DNA from: Pohlia nutans
Taxonomy: Eukaryota > Streptophyta > Bryopsida > Bryales > Mniaceae
NCBI GenBank assembly: GCA_022496805.1
Contig: CM040103.1
Location: forward strand, 9,690,001 to 9,754,000
Length of the DNA stretch: 64,000 bases
Direction: 5' to 3'
Shown: positions 43,961-58,026 of the stretch, in pieces
Position numbering within the stretch: the stretch's first letter is position 1
Layout of the letters: every line of letters starts with the position of its first letter
Position numbers and translations under genes: made by a program
The notes under the pieces: model-generated
Databases searched by the model: none
What the model was told of the DNA's origin: nothing
What the model saw: only the letters and a program-made list of their open reading frames with translations

Positions 43961-44734
43961 TGGTTGCAAGCTACGGTCACCCAAGCTTTTTGTCACGGTC
44001 TACAAATTGGTGCACTATCCCAATCTTTGAAAAATCATCAATAAATATTGGGATGGAATTTTGTGACGAAACAAATTGCATTGTTTCTAAAATTCTAAAG
44101 TTAAGATGTTTACCACGATTAAGTTTGCAAAATTTCAATCTTTTTATCCAAATTAAGCATTTTTACTTGAATTTGGTAGCGTGTCGCTTGTCAAAAATTC
44201 ACCTATGTGCACCTATTTTATGGGAAATGCTAGAAGGGGGTCAAATTTGAACTTCAAAAAGTTATAGCAACATACCACAAGTGTGTACTAAGCTACCATA
44301 TTTTTTAATTTTGGTATTGCGCTTACTTTTTTTTAATTAATCATTTTGTGATGTTTTTGTTTTTTAAGATTTTTGTGCAGTTATAACTTTTTTTTGGATT
44401 TTTCTTTTGGAAATGAAATGATGGTTCAATTTCAAAGGTGTGATATGAAATGCATTTTTCATAAAACCTAGCTAATGATATTATGTAAAAAAGGCTCTAA
44501 GTACCCATGTTGGGTAAAAAACAAAAAAGGTTGTTGAATAAAGCTCAAAGTCTTGAAATTAACGTAACAATTGCTAAAGTGAAAGTATTAGCATAATCCC
44601 TATTTGGGATGGTGAAGTTTTTGATCTACTTGAAAGTTGAGAGGTGCACATTACAACGCTAGTGCATGAGTTGCACGGCCCTTAGCTTCACAAACTGCAT
44701 TCCCCACTTGGTAGACCGTAGCTTGCAATCACCC
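43961..44734. mobile_element. TIR element L, copy 1 (carries an empty site)
   Basis: The left end GGTTGCAAGCTACGGTCACC and the right end GGTAGACCGTAGCTTGCAATC are imperfect inverted repeats of about 25 bp. The interior matches 58027-59388: ATCATCAATAAATATTGGGA, GAAACAAATTGCATTGTTT, AAAGTTAAGATGTTTA, GTCAAATTTGAACTTC. The site ATGTAA (44483-44488) is uninterrupted here but split in copy 2. Confidence 0.6.
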
Positions 44735-45712
44735 TACCCTTCTATCTTTTACATAGAAAACCAACCCCAACTCAAAAAAATGAACTACATATATAATTTG
44801 GAATAATAGTCATATCCCATTGAAATGGGTATTTTATGTTTTCTAAGAAAATTCAAACACACACATAATTTGTAAAACCCAAGAACAAAAACAAGTTGGA
44901 ATAAACCAAAATCAATTAAAAATAATCCAAAAGAACATTTTGGAATGATCCAAAAACATTTTGAAACAATCCAAATGCTTCAGAACTATTTAGAACGACT
45001 AAAAGATGATATGAACCATGATTTATGTTGTGATTTAGACACCCTAAACTTTTGATTCAAAACATACACTTTTAAACACTACTGGTATAACCATTGGCCC
45101 TACACGACCAATACATTAAGAGACACAACAACTTGCCATATAGGCCTTTATTTATGCCGTCTTTTGACGCTACCATGTGGAAAATTGCTTCACGCAAGCT
45201 TCATCACGATCCGATCATGCTTGTTCTCAAAGGAGCCTCTTCTGTTGTGCATCTCTAAACCTTGAAATCCTAAATTCTAAACCATACGAAGGATTGTGCA
45301 TGCTCTAAAGAAAGTAATACAAATCACTTTTGAAATTCTACAGATATTTGTAATGTTCTGAACAATATTCTTGTTACTTTCAAAATCAAATTTACTACTT
45401 CGATAAATATAAGTGATTTTGGTTTTTATCATAATTGTTGTTAAAACTTGATAAATTAGAATATTCAATCCAAATTTTGATATGTTGTAGTACACAAGAT
45501 GCATTGCAACTACAAATTGAATTCTAATAAATAAAGTAAATTTGATCTATTTTATACAAAAACCAAATCTCCATTTTATACCTTCAATTCAGACTATTAT
45601 AGATAACAATTTTTTTTACTTATGATATATCAACCCCTAAATGTTCAACCGTCCTTAAAGTGAACAATGTATATAATCAAACATAGTTTTCTCATCAATC
45701 ATTGACTTTTTT
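44735..45712. other. AT-rich, nothing recognised
   Basis: No supported gene or repeat. CCTTTATTTATGCCG at 45146 is a weak echo of the SINE-like tail motif. Confidence 0.4.
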
Positions 45713-46135
45713 CAGTGTGGATTTTTTGCTAATATATTTTATGGGAAGTTAGCTTCATGCATGTGTGATCCAATTAGAAAGGGGATGATTTGTGAAATAT
45801 CTATGCCTCACTTCATGTTGTAGTGATTCACCCAAAATTTCAAAGATTTCAATGCAAAAGTGCTCTTAGAAAGCCAATTCATAAAATTAAGCAACAAAAA
45901 AATCTCCAAAAATTAGTACACATAGAGTATTACATTTCAACCAATCACAAAAAAATCATGTATAAATTATCAATATCTCATTTGTAATTAAATTACAAAT
46001 GAATTTTTAGTTTCAAATTTCAAAGCTTATACAAAAATATTGGTGATAGCAATCAAAGATCTAACCATATGGATAGAATCAAAACTTTACAATGTACAAC
46101 TTTTATTCATACATCAAGTTCAAAAAATCCTTTCT
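45713..46135 (-). repeat. Dispersed repeat K, uninterrupted copy
   Basis: Its inverse matches 5575-5818 joined directly to 11282-11435. It is the empty site of the Copia insertion, at about 45868-45880. Confidence 0.75.
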
Positions 46136-47329
46136 ACAATCACGTGAAAAAAACAATTATGAGTTTTGAAGTCTTGTCTACTAAAATATCAATGTATAAA
46201 GCTAGGAATTCAAAACTAGTCAATTTCCAAGCGAATTTAATATATTTCTAGCATTTCGTAGTGAAAATGTCCCAAATTTTGTGATTTCTTGATAGTAGAC
46301 TCAAATACCTATCCAATGCATTTTGAGGTTTTGGATTTTGACCATTTTTTGTGTGTGAAATTCTATCATGGGCATTTCACTCTTCAACCTACTATACGTA
46401 TTTTTATTGAAGGGTACATAACAACCGTTATATTAGTGGAGTCACATTAGCTTTCCGAATCATGACATCGAGAATTTTGGACTCCACTGATTTTCAACGA
46501 TATCAGTGCATTTATCATTAAACACTAATTTCGCACTTCATACGTGGATTTAGGAATGTCATTATGATACAAAAGTGACATGCAATACTAGTATGTTAAT
46601 ATAGTGTTTTTACAATGATTATGGAAAAACCTTGTTTCTGCACGAAAGTTGTGTTTGACGGAATCCGTGCATTAATCGTGTATCTACATTATATAGCTAA
46701 TAAGACACGGATAACATGCGATTGCCTTTAATGCGGATCTAATATCGTATACATTTCATATCAACGCCTTTTATTATACCCATGTGATTTCAGCATTTAT
46801 CATAATGCAAATTATTTTTGTATAACATCCGTGTAGTTATAGTAAGATTTTTTAATTTGAGAATGAGTGACTTATATTTCTCGACGTCATTCGCATTCAA
46901 GGGTGTATTTTTGCACTACAGTAGCATCTTATACTTCTCGACAAATTTTTTTTATGGTATTCTAAAACTATTGATTTATTTATGAAATATAATAAATAGA
47001 GAAGATACCAAAAACATTTTAATATTCTCTTTTGGAATCTTTTGGAATCTTTTGAAAGTTTTCTTAGGCGGAGTTTAACTTGGATTGACACGATTCAAAT
47101 TATGTTTTAAAGCATACCTGATTTCCTATTAAAAAATAATTATAATTTATATTATTTTTTTACTTTTTAGTCTCTGGCAGCTCATACAAGGGGGTATCGA
47201 CCAAAACATGATTTCTCGAAGTATTACGAGTTAAATTAAGTTTAAATTTAGACTTTCTTTGAACTCAATTTAAGCAACTTTTCAAAAAAAAAATGCAAGA
47301 GCTATTATTTGATTGCTACAACATTCAAA
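46136..47329. other. AT-rich, nothing recognised
   Basis: No supported feature. Confidence 0.4.
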
Positions 47330-47935
47330 CCGTTGAATTTTTTCTCGAGGTATAGAAAAAAGCTTGTTTAATGGAGTGCAAAAACAATTTAGAATAAAAA
47401 GATTTTTTTACATTGCTAAAAACATCTAAAGTCTACTAAAAATTAAAAACAGCTCAAAGCCTTTAAGATTTTGGCAAAACAAACACAAAGAAATTTAAAA
47501 AGATTGAATTTTTTAAAATATAGAAAAATGCTTGCATGATTTGTTGCAAAAAAATGGATTTTTTTTACATCACAAAAAAGCATAAAAAATATGCTTAAAA
47601 AAATAGCTCACAGCTACCACGAATTTTGGCAATAAATAAATAAATTCATAATATTTTGAAAGAAAATCCTAGATATAGAAAGAATCCTGCATTAATAATC
47701 TAGTGCAAAAGAAAATGTAGAATTTTTTTTTTCACATTGTTAAAAACATTCAAAGTCCGCCTAAAAGAAAAACAACTTTGAGCGATGATCTGCCACCACG
47801 ATTTTTGCCAAAAAGAATATGAATATTTTGAAAAAAAATTAGATATAGAAAAGGCATGTATATTGTAATGCAAGAAAAAATTTGAAAAAAAAATTATATA
47901 TACATCGCAAAAAAATTGCCAACGGTTTCATTCTT
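47330..47935. repeat. Degenerate tandem repeat, about four units of 150-190 bp
   Basis: Each unit runs through ATATAGAAAA, GCAAAAAA, TTTTTTACAT (or TCACATT), AAAACAT, AAGTC and TTTTGGCAA in the same order (units near 47340, 47515, 47670, 47830). Divergence is high. Confidence 0.5.
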
Positions 47936-47959
47936 TTATAATTATCAAAAGAGTTCAAT

Positions 47960-48160
47960 TGCTTACATCAAGGCTTTAAGGTGGCTAGATAGTGTAAAGT
48001 ATAGTTTGTAGTTGGGAGGTCTCATGTTAAATTCCTACCACCAGCGATAGAGCTTGGGTAACCATGGCGGATTACAATGTGGGTCTGCGCATTCTGAATA
48101 ATTGGACCGGGTAGCCCGAAATAATGTTCGGATAAAGCAATTTTTTATTTTTTTATTTTA
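47960..48160 (+). mobile_element. tRNA-derived SINE, decayed
   Basis: TGGCTAGATAGT (47982-47993) resembles a pol III A box. GTTAAATTCC (48026-48035), inside GGTCTCATGTTAAATTCC, resembles a B box GTTCGAATCC with two changes. GGTCTCATG before the B box and CCTACCACC after it are typical of plant tRNA-derived SINEs. The element runs on to a T-rich tail near 48140. Confidence 0.5.
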
Positions 48161-51100
48161 TATCTTTAATAAAATTATTTTGACCAAATCTAGATACGAA
48201 AAGAAAAAACTCTCTATATATATAAAACATAATGGAAAAATACAACGAGCCTCCAAAACCGGCTAAGAATAACAAGTCACAAGCTACAACAAGCGAGTCT
48301 TGAGGTCTTCTCAAGTTCAAATCTTCAAATTTTCAAATTTTCAAATTTTGAATTCTTCAAAACACAAATAAAACTCTAATGGAAAAAAACCAACCCTCAG
48401 CTGTAACCTTAAAATTGATGTCACGGATGGCTTAAACTTCCAAATGCTAAGATTAATATCTTTTTGGAAATCAGATACAACAAATTAACACTCCTCTTTA
48501 TTTTAAGTCATTCTAAATTATTGTTCAAAAATTATACAAGTTCAAAATTCATCATTTCTCTAAATGTTTAGTTGTTCATAACTTTTTACTCAAAACTTCA
48601 CATTCTAATTGTGATAACTTTTTGAAGAACTAAAACACTGATGCACACACTTTTCAAAATTCAAATCATTCAATAGTATTGTACAATAGTCATGGCTTGT
48701 TAAAACCTTTGCTCTCTCAATAAAAGGCCTCCGAGTTTCACAAATTCAAACCTTCATAACTTCTTCAATACAATTTCAATTACTTCAAGTAATACATTTT
48801 TAGAAAGCTTACAAAAAAATCTATATTGTGTCAAAATTTGACTTGCATATACAAAACCCAAAAACTGCAGTAGTCGCTCGAATGTTTGTTCCTCTTCATT
48901 GGATTACAACAAACTCTCTTCCACTCGTAAGCTCATAAATTTTTACTCATTGATTGTAATCACTCAAAAAAATTCTCTTTAAAACGGAAATAATAAGAAG
49001 AACACACTCATTAAATTTTATCCCCACGTATAAAGTACAGTAAAAGATACGACCGCCTCAAACTTTGGCCTATCAACCTTCTATTTCCATCCACTTCAAA
49101 ACACAGTCATCCCCTTCACCCACCAAAATTCGACTAGAAAGGGGAAGAAGATACCTACCTAGCTTATAAACCCTTATTGTAGGTAGGATCAGTTAATGCA
49201 CACAACATATGGACTCTCAAATTCCCATGGGTTTTCCGAAAAACGACGAAAAACATCTTCCTATTTATCGTTCAAATCCAATGTACTTTGAAAGTCTGAA
49301 CTAGCAAGTATAATATTCAAAAGCAAAAATTAAACATAAATGTCTACTAAACAAAAGTAGAAGAAAAATTGAAGCTAGAGAAGATCGCTATTCCATCTTG
49401 AAGAAGTTGACGATGCGTTTGATAGTGCTCGCAATGTAATTTGCACGTTCGATTCTTGCTAAAGGATACATTGACCCTTTTCACCAACGTTGGTTGTCTG
49501 GACTACCTTTTATCGATTTATACATCAAATAATTATATTGCTCATTATTCAAGCCCTCGTAACTTGCTTCAAACATAACTTCTCTATTGACAAGTTTAAC
49601 ATGCCTAACTTGAAGTAGAATCACTTGAGCTCGAGCATCTCGTTGAAGATGACGATGTCAACGTTGTTCTATGCTGGGTTACTTTGGCGGACAAGACGGT
49701 CCAACTTCATCTCGTCGTTGCATTGACGTCGTTATAGAAACAGCTGGTTTGGATAATTGTTGCGGTAGTTGTGCCGACGAAAACTCTAGTTCAGCTTGTG
49801 ACTGTTTTCTTAAATCTTCTGACTTCATAAAACTTTCAGTTTGACATTCTAATATCAAACTTCAATTGAAAATACAAACTCCAAATAATCAAATGCTATA
49901 CTCTACACCAATAGAGCTAACTCAAAATTTCTTTTTTTGCAACATTTTGGATGCTAGAAACGTCATGTTGAAGTTATTCAGAAGCGTCACCTTGAAATTT
50001 TATTGCCCGGTTGTAAAATCTATTCTAAATATTAAATATACACGTATTTTACATAATGTACGTGTGTACAAGATAAAGTCAAAAAAATACCATTCATTAT
50101 ATTACTCTTCAACTCTTCTATGTTTATCAGCACTCATATCTTCATACACACTCTACTGCATCACTCATGTCTTCCTACTATTTGCACTCACAGTTTCGCT
50201 ACTCTTTCAAATTACTTACTTTACATTTTCTCTCATGACATTGCTTTCATTTTCTATAGTCACATTGTTCTTCATTTTAATAGTCACACTGCTACACCTT
50301 TATATTATCACATTGCTTCACTTCTTTATAAGCACTTTGCCTTTTTATTTATTTTGATGTTTTTCTCATAAACCTTTAAAAATAAAGTAAGAAATTATTT
50401 ATATAGATAATTTTTACGTAAAAAATGCAATATTGAGAAATTAATAGTTTAATCAGAGATTGTGAGTATCTTTTAGTAACTTCCACCCACAATTGAAATA
50501 AATGAAGTTCAACTTACAATTGAGAGGAGATATAAATTAATGAAACTCTCAAATTAGACTAAATTAAGATGAATGAGCTCCAGTAGAAGAATTCAGCTTT
50601 TGTGCACGTTCTCAACTGTAACAAGGCTCCAAATTGCTCTCATAACCCCAAATCACCAAACCGGCCCTCTATATACCCAAATATGCCTTCTAACATCTCC
50701 AAGAAAGATGAAAAGCGTGCAATACCTTCAAAGTATGAAATCAGTTTTTAAGGACGTTCAAATACCCCGACAAGATTCCAAGTAGCTTCAAATGCTCTTA
50801 ATCGTCATATAAATCTTCTAAAAAATCAAATCAACCCTTCGACATCTGTAGAGAAGATGAGAAGAGTGCAATATTATTAAAAGTCGAAATCAGCCCTCTA
50901 AAACTCTGAAATTAACGCCTTCAAATACGACCTTCATACAATGATCAATGTACTCTTTCACTCTAGCAACACACATGAGTGGACTCGTAAGCTATTGAAG
51001 GTAAGAGTAGATTGTCAAATGCATATATACATGAATAAATGCATTAAAAAAGATAACCTTACTCATGAGCCGCCTCTCTACTTTTAAATCATGAAGATAT

Positions 51101-52615
51101 TAGCCCACCTCTCTACTTTTAAAACACTAAGATCTCTCCATACTATTTACATGTAACACACATCATCTAATATAGTTCATTACTTTTGGCAGTAAACAAC
51201 TTCGGGTCATTCTAACTACCAAGTTTCAACAGATAGAAGAAAAGAGATTTTAAAACCCCTTCTAAAGGATTGAAAATAGACTTTGAAAACTCTTAATAAA
51301 GTTGTAATATTTTGTGTAATCATAAAGATTAAACGTTGTTATCACAAATTATAAACAGACTTTGAAAATTCGTGGAAAAAATTAACAGATAATGCTAAAT
51401 TAGTCAATTATTACAAGAACCTTTTGATAACTTGATTAAGATGATCAAATGAAGCAATCATCAAAGTTAGGGAAATCTAACTCCCTCCTTTTGCTTCGGA
51501 CCTAAATAAGTTGTCTTCAAACTTTTCCAAATATGAAGCTAGTTTGTCATTATTTCCAATTTTTGAGAGGTAAAAACATCACTTCGTGAATAAAAGAATT
51601 TAATCTTTTGAAGGACTATTCTCAATCAAAGTAATTGAACTCTCTACTTTTTCATACTTTAAAAGTCGTATATTTAGAGCATCATTAATACTCTTAAAGT
51701 TTATAATTTAACACTTTTTTTCACAAATAATTTTTCGCCTATTTTTGGGAAAAACCACTAAATTAGTGATTTTTTCATGAATGTGTATTTCTACATACTT
51801 TTTAAATGATACTATATGCATTAATATCATTAGGAAGCTGCATCTTACATACTTGACAAAAGTATGTTTTACCACTTGAAAAGTAATCTAATCCATTCTT
51901 TAAGAGAAAAGAATGCATTAAAACAATTTTTCTTTTCTTTTATGATTTAGTCCTAGATGCAATTTATTGCCAAATTGTTCATCAAAAGAGGTTGTTTTTT
52001 TGGAATTTCGCATTCACAATACCCACACCATTCAATCTCATTATTTTTCCTCTTAGTATCTCTACCATTGTCTCTAAACTGACATCTTTTCTAGTCTTTT
52101 CTATTAAACAAACCTGGAAAAACATAAAATCATTGTTATCACTATAGCTTAAGAAAACTTAAATAAACTTCGTTATCTTATGTATAATAAGGTAATGTTT
52201 ACAAAAAGAGGAAACAAGTGTCAAAGAACATTTGGTGTCAATTTTTCTTTTATAAACTAGGATTTCGGCGTAAATTTTGCAGTAATGTCAAACCAACCGG
52301 AATCCCACAAGACCAATAGGGAGTCCATTTAGAGGTTCACATAAGACATTTACTACTAAAAAGAAGCCTTTGAAAATCAACGATAAAATCAATTGGAGAA
52401 AAAACTACATTTAAAGCCACCCCTTATGAGCTGCCCGTCCCGGCTCTTAGAAAGCGAGCTTATCAAGCCACTATTCAGAGGAGCTCGGGTGTGGAGATGG
52501 CTGTATATCCCCATACACGTCCGTTATTATGAGTGGACAATTATTTTTGAGTATCTACTATTCCTTTTTACTACAGCCCACAATCTTTTTAAATCTTTGT
52601 GAAAGATAAAAAAAT
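48161..52615. other. Long AT-rich gene-free tract
   Basis: No supported gene in about 4.4 kb. The 163-codon frame at 49866-50357 is a Phe/Leu/Tyr-rich translation of AT-rich DNA. A patch of balanced composition at 49600-49790 has a 42-codon frame without a known motif. At 50640-50940 two roughly 150-bp stretches (AAGATGAAAAGCGTGCAATA and AAGATGAGAAGAGTGCAATA and their surroundings) form a diverged tandem duplication. Confidence 0.45.
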
Positions 52616-52884
52616 ATCAATGTAAACAGTGCCACGTGGTAGCTCTTCGAGAATTGGGTGTGAACTCACTCTTGAGGGCGGGTGTGGTTGGCGGGTTGAG
52701 CCAAACCGCTTTCAATGTGGGTGAACTCTCTTTTGGAGAATGGGCCGGGCTCATTAATCTTTCATTGGGACCCACATTCAAGTTCCGACACCGCACTGGA
52801 GACCGGACACGGGCCGTTCATGGGGACGCTCTTTTATCTACTAGTATTAAATTCTTCATGCGGTTGAAAATTAAAATGAAATAA
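52616..52884 (+). other. GC-richer island with an 82-codon open frame
   Basis: A short island (52636-52860) with several CpGs stands out in the AT-rich tract. Its frame begins MVALRELGVNSLL and is open to 52884, but I recognise no domain. It starts beside GCCACGTGGTAG, which resembles GCCACGTGGCAG at 3071 in element A. It could be a gene relic or part of a transposon. Confidence 0.25.
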
Positions 52885-55800
52885 AATCAGTGAATTTTTT
52901 ATTTTAGCCAATTAGTAGTTAATCTATGTTAATTTTGGCATTTTGAATTCATCGGTGAAATGTGTTTATCAATTCGAGCTATATTTAGAAAATTACATTT
53001 TTGTAGAATAATAAATTAAGGTTATGGTTAATTGAGTTTTTTTTATTCTCGATTTCTAAATAAGAATAGGAATATCAACGAAAAACTTCCGGAAGTATTA
53101 GGTTTTGAAGTATTAGGCCTACATTCAATTCTCGCGTAATTAGTGAGATTTTTACTCGCGGGTCACGTTATTAAGTCGTTTTGTTTACTATTTAAAGAAG
53201 CTTGTTTTTTCTCCAAAACCATCAATTTAATCGATTGAATTAAGGGTTTGATAAAGTTGTGATTTCTTTTTCTTTTTCAACACATCGTTGGTAAGATATG
53301 TGGCGGTTTTTTGTGTTCATGTGAAACCCTTGAAGAGAATTGATATATAATTAATGAAATTTTTTATTATTCATGAGTTGTTGTATAATACTCCAATGAA
53401 AAAAAAAAATCAATTAACACCGCATTATCCTTGCATATGTTACAACTGTAACTATTGTGGTTGATGTTTTATTGTGTTTATTTATTTTTCAATTAAATCT
53501 TTATTCTCATCTACATTTTTTTATTGTACTAATCTATGATTTGTAAAAGATTTTGAAAAGAATAGAGTGAAGTATGAAGAGCAACATGTGTGTGTTTGTA
53601 AATGTTTGTAAATGTGTGTACGTGTGTATTTATGTGAAAAAAAAAACATTATGATTAATACAAAAATAATATATCATAGAGATATTCAAATTGACCATAT
53701 GAGTGTGAAAGTGACACAAAGGAAAGTCAAAATTCTTCAATTGAAATATTAAACTCATTCAAAGAAGATATGTACACTCACCACTCTCAAACCCCTTCTT
53801 TTAAACAAATAAATTATTTTAACAAAACTTCATCCGTCTATATTGTCAATAATTTACGTTTAATAAAAACAAGTTATATATTTTATAAATGGCATGAAAA
53901 ATAGAAGAGCATAACAAAGTTAGTTTTTAAAAAAAATTGAAAAAAACGTTGTAAAACTTCATTCATCTGTAGCTACTATTGTGTACATCCATTTTAGGTG
54001 AATCTAATATTTTTATAAATAAGATGAAAAATAGAAGAGCGTACTGTGGTTAATTCTTAAAAACTAATTTCATTTAAAATTAATTGCATGTTGTCGTTCA
54101 AAAAATGAAATGAATGGAAAGATTGCAATAAAACTTCATCTATTCGTAACTTTTAATCTGTACATTCGTTTTTGATGAGTTTTATATTTTTATAAATGTC
54201 ACAAGAAATTTATAAGCGTGGTATATTTTATTTTTCAATAGAATTTAAATTGAAAAAAATCACATCAACAGTCCATGGATTAAATTGAAAATTGTAATGT
54301 TTTACTTTAAAATCTCTTAAAACTGAAAAGCTCATAACTTTTGCTTACCTTGTTTAAATTAGATGTATTTTAGCATCCTAGAATCATCATGAACTATACT
54401 TTAAGATTAGAAAAAATCATAAAAGATTATAACACTAAAAGTGTTTATTGCTTGAAATTATAATTAAAAACTACAATGAGTAATTAACTTAATATTTGAT
54501 AAAAAGTTATAAAAAAAATCCAAAAAATCGTATATTTAGTCACTTGTCTCACTTAATAACTCCTATGTGAAATAAGGGATAATTTTCTACTCACATACAC
54601 CATTTTTGAAAAAACCCAATTTAGCCGCGAAGTACAAATCTCCTTCAGATTCACGATCTCTAACACTGTGGACATCTCGAAAGTCGAAAACTAACTAAAG
54701 CAAAATTTTGTTAAGTCGCTCCTATTCTAAATCATACGACATTGTTTATACAACAAACTTCTCAACCGATCAACATCACAATTCCCCTTCATGATTCAAC
54801 TTCATAAATACTATTGTGTAAAAAAATTAACACTGAAGTACCTGAGGGTTTTTGCTACGAACTAAGAACCAAATGTGTTATAATATGTGTTATATATGAT
54901 TTTTTTGAACTTTGTAGAATATGCAAGTTGTGATGTGAAATCTCTAAATTTCATCTACATGATTGAATATTATCAAAACCATTAAGATTTTTTATAAATA
55001 AATTTTAAAAGAAAGTTTTTGAATATTCATAAAAAATATATTATTCAATAATTTATGCTACATTAAATTTTTATTACTTCAAATTAAAAATGTTCATCAC
55101 ATGGATAGAAGTTGTCAAGATTTAGAGTTTACCATTTGTCTAAATGTCAATTCAAACGACATTACGTATGAATGGTACAGAATTCATAGTTTAAACAAAA
55201 CACATTCCAATGGGTATTCAAGCATCCTATTAACCTTGTGCTTTTAGCTAATCATACCATAATTCAAAAATGAATAATCAATTTTGTATTTTTTGGAATT
55301 TTGGAAGTTTATTAGTTAGATATTATTTATATAATTGTATATGATGAATTTTAGGAATCCATTTGCATAGATCTAATTTAAAGTTCATAATTTATAATTT
55401 ATAATTTATCTTTGTATGGTCATAAAAAATATATACTTTATCGTACATTTTTTCACACATTTACAAATTTGATACTTTTGTAAATTGTTCCAACATCTAT
55501 ACCACTCAACGTTTTTTATTTTTTTGAATTTTTGTGAACACATTTTTAGTGATTCAATGATATAAACTTATAAGAAATTTGATTCCCAATAGGTTAAATC
55601 CAAGAAACACTCAATTTAGACATTCCTAGTTCATTTTACAACACTTTTTATTTTTGGAACTACCACTTTTAGGTCGCCTCTACACTTAAGGGTAAATATA
55701 AATATATGTATATATAAATATATATAAACATATATAAATATATGAATATATAAATATATTCAAAAAAGATTCCATACTAGATATTTATAACACTGTACAC

Positions 55801-56838
55801 CACAACATTTATAAACATAGATCCTATATTCAATAAACTTGCACATATGAACAAAATTTAATAATAAACTAAAAACCACTGCCATCCCTCTTCTCCCCTA
55901 TTCCAAACAACACAAAAATTTCATACGCAATATAACCTACTAAATCTATCAAAAACAATTTCCACTATTTATTACAAAAAAGATTTATAATACTATACAA
56001 CAACACCTACTAAAATCCTACATAAAAATTAGGTGCCCATAGCTTACCCAAGATAACACCAAAATAAATTCTAATGCTTTTAGGGTTAAAAACCTTCGAA
56101 TGTAACCACACAACTGCTCAAAAAATTGAACCTTGCATTCATACTTTAATGGCCTCATAGGCCCCCTCAACCACATATAACGGCCTAACCCACGCTCCTC
56201 AAACCACCCTACAATCTCAATGTAGCTTTTGCCCACAAAACACCTTCATACATCATTTCTATACCCCCAATCATATTTGCCTCTAAAGCTATCACCACGC
56301 CAAATTTAAATCTCTCTCTAATGATCGCTCCCACATCAACTCAACCTATAATCGGCGACGTGGAGCATGACCAAACACCAACTTTAGATGATCATTATCA
56401 ACCTACTCTCAATGAAGGTCTTGACTAGCTTGCCTCACGCCACCTCTAGGAACCACAAGACCCTAACCCATATGAAACAACAAATAAATATCAATTGAAG
56501 CAACCGACCAATAAATAAAATCAAGACACCACACCAACACAAATCAAATTATATAAACAACAAAAGGAGATGTGGTGCACTTATAATCACTGCATCAAAC
56601 GTAACTTTAGCTCACAACAATAACACCGTTGTTTATAACTAAATATATCTACATATAAATGCACAAATATCTCCAACTAAAATATTAATTTTTAAAAACA
56701 CGCATACAAACCCCAAGTCATCATAAATCTCTTTTACATTGACATATATCACTACTAGGTAAAAAATGACATAATTGTATTCATTTATTATATGTAAGAT
56801 TAATATATTGCATTTATATAATTTACAGTAGGTAGATT
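52885..56838. other. AT-rich gene-free tract
   Basis: No supported gene. A loosely repeated module (AAACTTCATCCGTC, TTTATAAATG..ATGAAAAATAGAAGAGC) recurs near 53830, 53955 and 54135. An ATATAAATAT microsatellite lies at 55686-55765. Confidence 0.45.
55686..55765. repeat. (ATATAAAT)n-like microsatellite
   Basis: About 80 bp of TATATAAA/ATATG variants. Confidence 0.8.
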
Positions 56839-56849
56839 GTGATTTATAG

Positions 56850-56990
56850 AGTCCTACAACTAAAAGGTGGTAGTACTTCAAAGAAGAGTTTGTTTAGGCC
56901 ACGGGGCCTACCAACAACACTCTTACGGACAAACGGGCTCTTTATTCACGCCGGTTGTAGCACTGGAGTTCTATATATATTGACATGGTT
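56850..56990 (+). repeat. SINE-like 3' tail, copy 3
   Basis: TTTATTCACGCCGGTTGTAG, then CACTGGAGTTCTATATATA. Same arrangement as the copies at 17945 and 19395: TTTATT, a GCCGG...CNGG hairpin, TTCTA and a microsatellite. The preceding 90 bp (GTGGTAGTACTTC...) may be its body. Confidence 0.45.
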
Positions 56991-58026
56991 AGACAAAGTA
57001 TTTCAAGAGACTCTCCATTCACATTGGTCTTTGGACCAACGTTATGATTATTATTATGGTGTAGATTTTTGGCGCACTTGACGTTTTATTTCGAACAATG
57101 AAAAAAAAGATTTAAAAAAATGAGAATCAAAGCTCTAAAAGCACATCAACAAGTGGATCATCCATTCTGTTCTAGAACCCCACCCCCATGGATTATATTC
57201 TTGTGCACTTTCCAGATTTGCAGACAAACTACTGTATCAAAGAAAAGTGTGAATTGCATCACTTGATTCAAAAAACAAAACAAAACAAGTGTCAATTGTG
57301 TTTCCAGAAATTCATGTAATGCACAAGAAAAATAAATCTAAATAGATGGCTAAAAAAATTTCTGGTGCATGTTCTGTACTGTACAAAGAGTTTTCTACTG
57401 TTTATATGCTACACTGATCATTCTAGTGAGGGGTCTTATAGTGCGAGTGGGAAATTATTGAAGGTGATAGTAAATATCATTATGATATAAAATTAGCTTG
57501 ATATGAAAATTTCAGCAACTCTATAAAAAAATATTAACTCGCACTAATTTTGAGATTTGAAAAAATAGTGCGTGTGTTGGGAATTAGTATCACATGCACT
57601 AAATGGGATAATCAACGTACTCAAGCACCCAATTTGATGAGGATAAGTTACCAAAAACATTGTCACCTTATAGCTTTAAGAAAATGAGAAATGTGAATGT
57701 AGAAGAACTTCCAAATTTCTTGGGGTTCTTGTACTATTCAACTTTGGCAACAAAAGTTCTTTTATTGGCGAATCAATCTACATGAAAATTTGTGTAGGAC
57801 ATTCCCTCTAATATAAAGGGATTTAAATGGTCCCTTTCTTGACGGTTTTGTCAACAAAGAAAAGATGTTTGGTAGGTTGTAAAGTTCTATGCAAATCCAT
57901 TTTAGTGTAGAGATAATTGGTTTATTTTTTAGTCAAACGAGGCTAATTATGGAAAAGAATGTTCTGAGAGAAGTTTTTAGAAAAAATTCTAATGAAATTG
58001 TCTAAACTTGATATTTTGAAGAGGGG
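56991..58026. other. AT-rich, nothing recognised
   Basis: No supported gene, RNA or repeat. Confidence 0.4.

Noticed and set aside
49866..50357. 163-codon open frame on the plus strand
   Set aside because: Strongly Phe/Leu/Ile/Tyr-biased translation of AT-rich DNA. Hydrophobic content alone does not support a membrane protein here.
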